Assembly: GCA_030844565.1 (NCBI GenBank)
Contig: JAUUNK010000158.1
Span: forward strand, 1 to 11,264
DNA: 11,264 bases
Origin: Bacteroides ovatus
GTDB taxonomy: Bacteria; Bacteroidota; Bacteroidia; Bacteroidales; Bacteroidaceae
Direction of reading: 5' to 3'
Below are positions 7,040 to 11,264 of this stretch, in pieces (the first letter of the stretch is position 1; each line of letters opens with the position of its first letter). Below the pieces are notes generated by a model that was given only the letters and a program-made list of their open reading frames with translations, searched no databases and had not been told where the DNA came from. Made by a program: the position numbers and the translations under genes.

Positions 7040-7483
7040 ATGTTAGAGCAACTAACATGTATTCATGAACTAAATTTCATTGAGTTAGAGAAAAAGAAAC
7101 TCATTGAACGTGAGACTGAACTTTCCGCACCAGTGTTAACTGACTTAAGTTATATTCCACTTATTTTCGAGTGGTTTTGTGAACTGAACGAGCAACTTCC
7201 CTGTGACATGCAGGAAACGGTTGTAGAAACCAGAAAAGAATTTCTTTTCATCATTCTTGCTTTGTATTGTCCGCCTACTTTAGCTAATAAGTGTAGGCGG
7301 TTAAAGAAAGGTGTCCGGCAGGAGTTAGCCAAGTTGTTCCATTATAAATATCATTCTTCTATTTCCAATTTCATTCATCAGGATATATACTTCTCTTACC
7401 TGAACTATACAAAGTTCGCCAGAAATGTAGAGTATTTCTATCCCGAAATAATGAAAAGGTTGAAAGAGAATGGTATTTTATGA
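7040..7483 (+). CDS. Hypothetical protein, 147 aa, possible helix-turn-helix regulator
   Basis: I do not recognise the family. The N-terminal half is acidic and helical (ELEKKKLIERETEL, residues 15-28). The C-terminal half is basic and runs from ILALYCPPTLANKCRRLKKG (72-91) through RQELAKLFHYKYHSSISNFI (93-112). The latter looks like a helix-turn-helix, with a possible recognition helix around SSISNFI. Rich aromatic content near the end (FSYLNYTKF, EYFYPEI) suggests a compact helical fold. It follows the 68-aa gene by 11 bp, and its TGA stop codon overlaps the left arm of the second inverted repeat. A role as the DNA-binding regulator of this module is inferred from the motif-like segment and its position between the two operator copies. 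It is not demonstrated. Confidence 0.65.
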   Translation: MLEQLTCIHELNFIELEKKKLIERETELSAPVLTDLSYIPLIFEWFCELNEQLPCDMQETVVETRKEFLFIILALYCPPTLANKCRRLKKGVRQELAKLFHYKYHSSISNFIHQDIYFSYLNYTKFARNVEYFYPEIMKRLKENGIL

Positions 7484-7500
7484 CTTATGGAAGTAAGTCA
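7481..7500. promoter_or_regulatory. Second inverted repeat, candidate operator
   Basis: TGACTTA and TAAGTCA flank a 6-bp centre (TGGAAG). The arms are identical to those of the perfect palindrome at 6518-6543, and the match continues two bases past the right arm (GT). It overlaps the stop codon of the 147-aa gene and sits upstream of the tail-tube-like gene. Confidence 0.55.
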
Positions 7501-7530
7501 GTGAAGGATTATCCAAAAATTTATCAGTTA

Positions 7531-7551
7531 TAGATATTGATAGTACTTTTA
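7531..7551 (+). promoter_or_regulatory. Promoter-like block, copy 2
   Basis: TAGATATTGA, two bases, then GTACTTTTA, matching the block at 6571-6591 at 17 of 21 positions. TACTTTTA is centred exactly 57 bp after the centre of the inverted repeat, as in copy 1. It is the likely promoter of the tail-tube-like gene, giving a leader of about 95 nt. Confidence 0.42.
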
Positions 7552-7594
7552 CCGTCGAATTAAGAAACAAAGTTGAAAGGCTTTGATAACAGAA

Positions 7595-7613
7595 AAAAGA
7601 AGCTAGCTCTTTT
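7595..7613 (+). terminator. Hairpin in the leader of the tail-tube-like gene, candidate attenuator
   Basis: AAAAGA (7595-7600) pairs with TCTTTT (7608-7613) around the loop AGCTAGC. A second short inverted repeat, CAAAG/CTTTG (7568-7585), lies just upstream. It resembles the T-tailed hairpins at 6781 and 8141 and precedes the start codon by 40 bp. Confidence 0.35.
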
Positions 7614-7653
7614 ATATATAAATTATTTATTAACTTAAAAAACATTTTAGATT

Positions 7654-8121
7654 ATGGCACAGTTATCATGGGGAAAACCCACAATTGAATTTGGTGAATT
7701 GGGCGCAAACGGCGCTGCACCTACTACATGGAAAAAGCTTGCTTACGATCCGGTAGAGAACTCAACAAAGTTGACTCCTACCAAGGGAGAGAAAAAAGAA
7801 GCTAAAGTAGAAGGCGGTGAGTGTGAGGCTATTAAGTATGGAAGAAACTCTTATGTGTTTGAGTTTGAAGTGCGCGCAGCACAAGGACGCAGTAAACCAA
7901 TTCCGGATAGTGACGGCATTGTAGAAGGTGAATTTGCTTTCCGACTGACTCCTGAAAACCCGGCATGCGAGGGCATCCAGATCGACCGCTCCGTTGTGTC
8001 GGTAGAAGAGACCTACGATACCGCCGAAGGTAAAAAATGGAAATATACTGTCGATGTGTTGCGTCCGGCAAGTGGCGATCAGGTGAAAGCTTATATCGCT
8101 GCATCTGAAGAAGAGAAGTAA
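7654..8121 (+). CDS. Phage tail-tube-like structural protein
   Basis: 155-aa soluble protein with features of a phage or phage-like major tail tube protein. It has no signal peptide, an acidic C-terminal tail (SEEEK), and a predicted beta-rich core with alternating strands, e.g. NSYVFEFEVRAA (65-76), EGEFAFRLTP (91-100) and KKWKYTVDVLRPA (127-139). The disordered-looking N-terminus (MAQLSWGKPTIEFGELGANG, 1-20) is common in such proteins. I assign it from overall composition and because the next gene looks like a tail assembly chaperone, which is the standard gene order in siphophages and contractile tails. No sheath protein is visible, so a non-contractile tail would fit if the function is intact. 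An unrelated secreted-antigen-like or structural beta protein remains possible. Confidence 0.5.
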   Translation: MAQLSWGKPTIEFGELGANGAAPTTWKKLAYDPVENSTKLTPTKGEKKEAKVEGGECEAIKYGRNSYVFEFEVRAAQGRSKPIPDSDGIVEGEFAFRLTPENPACEGIQIDRSVVSVEETYDTAEGKKWKYTVDVLRPASGDQVKAYIAASEEEK

Positions 8122-8140
8122 AGATTATTTTCATTTCTTA

Positions 8141-8181
8141 AAAAAGAGAGCGCTTGTACCAGTTGCGGCGCTCTTCTTTTA
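8141..8181 (+). terminator. Intrinsic terminator/attenuator after the tail-tube-like gene
   Basis: AGAGCGC (8147-8153) pairs exactly with GCGCTCT (8168-8174) around a 14-nt loop. An A-run flanks the stem on the 5' side and a T-rich tail (TCTTTT) on the 3' side. It starts 19 bp after the tail-tube-like stop codon and ends 12 bp before the next start codon. Partial termination here would lower chaperone expression relative to the tube protein, which would suit their expected stoichiometry. Confidence 0.55.
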
Positions 8182-8193
8182 TAATTACTGCTT

Positions 8194-8901
8194 ATGGAAT
8201 TTGACAAAGAGATTGAAAAGAGCATATCGGATGCCATCATTGAAAAGCCTATAGCATTCACTCTTGGAAAAACCGGGTTTTTCCTATACCCTGTGACGCT
8301 TGGCAAGATGCAGATATTGAAGAACTTATACTTATCAATGGATGTAAACATGGAGCTTCTGGCTATCAATCCGGTAGTGGAAGCTTTAAGAATTTGTCGC
8401 AGCGAGATCCAGCAAGTGTGTCAGGTAATAGCCTATTCCACATTTTATGATAAGGAAAGTATTCTCGACAGGGAAGAAGTACTTCGCCGCGCCCAATATT
8501 TTCGGGAGAGCGCTTCGATAGAAGAGTTAGCTACGCTTTTGTCCATCATCTTGTCCGCAGACAAGACCGAAGAGTTTATCCGCTACTTCGGGATTGACGA
8601 AGACCGGGATGTAAAGATGCAGATAAGCCAGGTGAAGGGCGACAGCAATAGCATTACTTTTGGTGGAAAGAGTATTTATGGGTTGTTAATCGATTTTGCC
8701 TGCCAGCGCTATGGCTGGACCATGGACTACGTACTTTGGGGCATTAGCTACGTGAACCTGAATATGTTGTTTGCCGATTCCGTTACGACAGTGTATCTTA
8801 GCGACGAGGAACGTAAGAAACTGGGTAGGGGAGTGGGACGCACCATCAATGCGGACGACCCGAGGAATAAGAGTCTGATAAGGAAGATGATTAGTGAATA
8901 A
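8194..8901 (+). CDS. Probable phage tail assembly chaperone-like protein
   Basis: 235-aa soluble, mainly helical protein. The N-terminal segment around IAFTLGKTGFFLYPVTLGKM (20-39) resembles the start of tail assembly chaperones (gpG-like). The segment IYGLLIDFACQRYGWTMDYV (161-180) and the following LWGISYVNLNMLF resemble the second chaperone domain, which in many phages is made only by a programmed -1 frameshift. Here both parts lie in one continuous frame. It follows the tail-tube-like gene, as a chaperone should, but the expected downstream tape-measure gene is missing. The next gene is on the opposite strand, 55 bp beyond. The C-terminus is basic (RNKSLIRKMISE). The assignment is by pattern and gene order only. 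Confidence 0.48.
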   Translation: MEFDKEIEKSISDAIIEKPIAFTLGKTGFFLYPVTLGKMQILKNLYLSMDVNMELLAINPVVEALRICRSEIQQVCQVIAYSTFYDKESILDREEVLRRAQYFRESASIEELATLLSIILSADKTEEFIRYFGIDEDRDVKMQISQVKGDSNSITFGGKSIYGLLIDFACQRYGWTMDYVLWGISYVNLNMLFADSVTTVYLSDEERKKLGRGVGRTINADDPRNKSLIRKMISE

Positions 8902-8956
8902 GAAGGAAAGAGAATAGAAAGGTTGGAAAAGTTGGGGGACGCATTTGTTTGTAAAA

Positions 8957-9619
8957 TCAAAAATGATCCTTAGTTAATCCTTCTTCCAGTTTTTCCATCC
9001 ATTCATTAAAGCGTGGGCATTTAGCACGTATATCATCAATGTTCAATGCCTCTAGTATCATCTCCCCATCCGACGTCTTTTCATAAGGGAATATTTTCAT
9101 TAATCTCTTTGAGGGAGCTGTTTCTGCCCCTCCATTTATATCTTCTGGATTTGGATACTCTTCTATTATTCCTTGTAACTTTTTCAAAGTATCCTCGTCA
9201 TCTACCACAAGATTAAAGCCATCCATATTTGTATACATTAATGTTTCAATCTCATGCCGTTGGATATAAGGAAGAATGCAACTAGGCTCTACCATTTCTG
9301 AAAGAGTTTCTTTTATGGCTTCTTCCATTTCTTTTATTTTGTGGCTGTCGGTCGTATAATGAGGATAATCTGTAGGGAGTCTGAAAAAATCAAGCAAGGT
9401 TGTAATGAGAACATTTTTTGTTGCTGCTACTCGACAAATATCATTTTTCAGATATTCGTAACCAACGTTGCCACCTTTTTTATTTAGTTTTCTATTGGTT
9501 AGCATTTTCTGTGCATTCATGGGGTTTTTGAACCCCTTTTGATAAAGATAAGGCATTACACATTTCTGGACGAAGCTAATTTCTGTGTCGCCTTCAACTA
9601 TAAATACTACTCTTTTCAT
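8957..9619 (-). CDS. DUF4276 family TOPRIM-like protein, partner of the upstream ATPase
   Basis: 220-aa protein with the hallmarks of DUF4276: IVEGDTE near the start (7-13, acidic E9 and E13), KGGN (48-51), LLDFFRLP (75-82, D77), YIQRHEIETLMY (118-129), TAPSKRL (167-173) and CPRFNEWMEKLE (201-212). DUF4276 is related in fold to TOPRIM-type nuclease domains found beside OLD/AAA ATPases, and the glutamate and aspartate above are the likely metal ligands. It starts 6 bp after the ATPase stop codon, so the two are one operon. By analogy with ATPase + TOPRIM abortive-infection systems (OLD, PARIS, AbiL), it is probably the effector released or activated by the ATPase sensor. What it cuts cannot be read from the sequence. 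Confidence 0.85.
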   Translation of the reverse strand: MKRVVFIVEGDTEISFVQKCVMPYLYQKGFKNPMNAQKMLTNRKLNKKGGNVGYEYLKNDICRVAATKNVLITTLLDFFRLPTDYPHYTTDSHKIKEMEEAIKETLSEMVEPSCILPYIQRHEIETLMYTNMDGFNLVVDDEDTLKKLQGIIEEYPNPEDINGGAETAPSKRLMKIFPYEKTSDGEMILEALNIDDIRAKCPRFNEWMEKLEEGLTKDHF

Positions 9620-9625
9620 ATCTGT

Positions 9626-10714
9626 TTAATTTAAAGGCTGTCCACCAATTATATTCTTTTCCCATATTTCTCCTAAACTATAATCCACCAGCCAAGTGGC
9701 CAACTCCTGGGTGTCCAGTCGATTAAAAGTAGTAGCATTATCTTGGATGTCTACAACAATAATGTCTTCCGGTTCGAAGTTGTTTACCAGATTTACAGAT
9801 TGAGTGGAAACGATAATTTGAGCTTCCTTGGATGCTTTTCTTATGAGAGCGGCTAATTTATTTATAGCTACCGGATGTAGACCTAGTTCCGGTTCATCGA
9901 TAATAATTGTTTTAGGCAAATGGGGTTGCAACAAAAGAGTGGCAAGGCAAATAAAACGCAGAGTACCATCAGAAAGCTGATAGGCATTAAAATAAGAATC
10001 AACACATCCTTTTTGTTTCCACTCCAGCTGAATCATTTGTTCATTTAGTCGATTGGGTGTGAGATTGAAACCTTCGAAAAAAGGAGAAACAGAAGCTACG
10101 GTCTTCTCAATACGCGTGAAATGTTTTGGATATTTCTCTTTTAAATAATACAAAAATGCGGCGATATTGGAGCCGTTATTTTTTAATGTAACATTATCAT
10201 CAATGTTACATTTTCCTTTCATGGGAGAACGGTCGCCAGTGTCATGGAAATGATAAACCTCAAATTCCCGTAGAAGGCTGTTTACATAATAAGCCTGACC
10301 GTTGTAGTCATTTTTAAAGGAAGACTCCTTCTTGTTTGTTTCATGTGGTTGTTTATGCCAGGTTTCGCCACTATTAAAAGCTGTATCGATACGTTCAATA
10401 AATAAGGTATCCTGCGCTTCTTTTAGTTCTACGATGAATCTGTTATGTGCTTCTTTATCACGGTCTCCAAAAAATAGGTCAATGTAAATATGGTCGGTTT
10501 CTTTTTTCCCCATATATAGTAAGCTGTCTGCTCCTCCCTTAGAAATAATGTAATTCTGAAGATTTCGTTCATACAGATTACGGATTAGCGTAAAGATAGA
10601 AATGAAATTGCTTTTACCAATGCCATTTCCACCAATCAAAATGTTTACGGGCAACAACTTAACAGTTTGTTCCTTTATAGATTTGTATCCTTTGATAACT
10701 ATTTCTTTTATCAT
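9626..10714 (-). CDS. OLD/AAA15-21-type ATPase of a two-gene defence-like cassette
   Basis: 362-aa SMC/ABC-like ATPase. Counted from the ATG at 10714 it shows Walker A GGNGIGKSN (28-36), an ABC-signature-like LSDG (247-250), Walker B with IIIDEPELGLHP (270-281; D273, E274), and an STQS switch (303-306) in place of the more usual STHS. These features define the OLD-nuclease-type ATPase class (AAA_15/AAA_21). No C-terminal TOPRIM domain is fused; that function is supplied by the DUF4276 gene 6 bp downstream. I prefer the ATG at 10714 (MIKEIVIKGYKSI) over an in-frame TTG one codon upstream. The cassette is AT-rich by eye, reads against the phage-like module and lies at the edge of accessory DNA, which fits horizontal transfer. 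Confidence 0.88.
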   Translation of the reverse strand: MIKEIVIKGYKSIKEQTVKLLPVNILIGGNGIGKSNFISIFTLIRNLYERNLQNYIISKGGADSLLYMGKKETDHIYIDLFFGDRDKEAHNRFIVELKEAQDTLFIERIDTAFNSGETWHKQPHETNKKESSFKNDYNGQAYYVNSLLREFEVYHFHDTGDRSPMKGKCNIDDNVTLKNNGSNIAAFLYYLKEKYPKHFTRIEKTVASVSPFFEGFNLTPNRLNEQMIQLEWKQKGCVDSYFNAYQLSDGTLRFICLATLLLQPHLPKTIIIDEPELGLHPVAINKLAALIRKASKEAQIIVSTQSVNLVNNFEPEDIIVVDIQDNATTFNRLDTQELATWLVDYSLGEIWEKNIIGGQPLN

Positions 10715-10745
10715 CAAATTAATTGTTTACTTAGAATGTATGCAC

Positions 10746-10773
10746 CAAAGTAAGTTTTTGGTTATTACAAAAA
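10746..10773 (-). promoter_or_regulatory. Weak promoter candidate for the ATPase-DUF4276 operon
   Basis: On the minus strand TTTTTG is followed after 14 bp by TTACTTTG, which is close to, but not a match of, TAnnTTTG. The spacing is shorter than the usual Bacteroides -33/-7 distance. The predicted start would leave a leader of about 25 nt before the ATG at 10714. Confidence 0.25.
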
Positions 10774-10917
10774 TAGTGAATTATTTAGTATTCTGTATCT
10801 CTATTGGGAAGAAAGTATGAATGTGAGTCACTTTTATTAAAAAGCCGCTTTCCTCTCAAACATCTCAAAACAAATTAATCCCACTACATGTTCTTATGGC
10901 TGAAAAAGAAATCCGCT

Positions 10918-11264
10918 ATGAGGCAAATTCATATTTATATAATAACTATCGCCTGCCTGCTTTTAGTAGCAGTCGATATGTATGCCCAACAGACTGTTGT
11001 TTACGACCTTTACGTAAATGACACTTTGGTCAATTATACCGGAAAGTCTAGAAGAGCATTGGCTATCAACGGACAGATTCCTGCTCCTACGCTCTATTTC
11101 ACCGAAGGGGATACGGCCCTTATTCGTGTACATAACCGGCTGGACAGGCCCACTTCGATTCATTGGCACGGGATACTGGTTCCTAACATACAAGACGGCG
11201 TACCCTATCTGACTACAGCCCCTGCCCAGCCTCATTCCACACATATTTATACATTTCCTATCAT
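10918..11264 (+). CDS. Multicopper oxidase (CopA-like), N-terminal part; cut by window end
   Basis: Exported copper-containing oxidase, of which only the first 115 residues are in the window. It begins with a Sec signal peptide: a hydrophobic stretch IYIITIACLLLVAV (6-19), with likely cleavage near YAQ (22-24). The first cupredoxin domain follows, with NGQIPAPTL (51-59), the copper-ligand motif HWHG (82-85) and DGVPYLT (93-99). The mature enzyme would act in the periplasm, plausibly in copper tolerance; substrate and copper-site count cannot be judged from this part. An in-frame ATG at 10888 would give a longer start (MFLWLKKKSA before the above) that is also a credible signal peptide, so the start is uncertain. 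I chose 10918 for the purine-rich GAAAAAGAA just upstream. It is divergent from the ATPase operon. Confidence 0.85.
   Translation, partial: MRQIHIYIITIACLLLVAVDMYAQQTVVYDLYVNDTLVNYTGKSRRALAINGQIPAPTLYFTEGDTALIRVHNRLDRPTSIHWHGILVPNIQDGVPYLTTAPAQPHSTHIYTFPI

Noticed and set aside
6518..7502. The two TGACTTA inverted repeats as ends of a small transposon
   Set aside because: They are each internally symmetrical rather than inverted relative to one another, no transposase lies between them, no target-site duplication is visible, and similarity extends downstream into promoter-like sequence.
10715..10717. In-frame TTG as start of the ATPase gene
   Set aside because: The ATG directly after it is the usual start codon and gives the conserved N-terminus; the TTG adds a single residue with no support.
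6423..10917. Direct repeats bounding the phage-like and defence region as attachment sites
   Set aside because: I compared the two flanking intergenic regions by eye and saw no shared repeat of useful length; no integrase or tRNA gene is present.
1..11264. CRISPR array, tRNA or rRNA genes
   Set aside because: No regularly spaced direct repeats and no cloverleaf or rRNA-like sequence was seen.

Overview
The window looks like Bacteroides (or a close Bacteroidales relative). The metabolic genes are typical of gut Bacteroides, Shine-Dalgarno sequences are weak or absent, intergenic DNA is AT-rich, and TATCTTTG boxes matching the Bacteroides -7 consensus (TAnnTTTG) lie upstream of iorA and mltG. 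The genus is inferred from gene content and promoters, not from a marker gene.

Layout. (1) 39-6422 is ordinary chromosome. An EFR1-type flavodoxin/ferredoxin protein (+) converges on a minus-strand operon iorA-iorB-paaK. This operon interconverts aryl-pyruvates, arylacetyl-CoAs and arylacetates. Next, also on the minus strand, come the peptidoglycan lytic transglycosylase gene mltG and a membrane-anchored DNA/RNA non-specific endonuclease gene. (2) 6423-8901 is a plus-strand phage-like module. It holds a 68-aa and a 147-aa unknown protein, then a tail-tube-like protein and a probable tail assembly chaperone. No capsid, portal, tape-measure or integrase gene is present, so this is a prophage remnant or a domesticated tail-gene cassette. 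(3) 8957-10714 is a minus-strand two-gene cassette: an OLD/AAA-type ATPase followed after 6 bp by a DUF4276 (TOPRIM-like) protein. It resembles the two-gene ATPase + TOPRIM anti-phage systems (PARIS/OLD-like). (4) From 10918 to the right edge is the 5' part of an exported multicopper oxidase.

The most interesting structure is regulatory. Both plus-strand units of the phage-like module are preceded by the same arrangement: an inverted repeat with arms TGACTTA/TAAGTCA, then, exactly 57 bp from its centre, a conserved promoter-like block (TAGATWTTGA, two bases, GTAYTTTTA). Each block is followed by a leader ending in an A-rich/T-rich hairpin just before the next start codon, and a third such hairpin separates the tail-tube and chaperone genes. 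This suggests a small coordinated regulon, perhaps controlled by the 147-aa protein encoded between the two copies. A defence-like cassette directly abuts it.

No tRNA, rRNA, CRISPR array or insertion sequence was seen.
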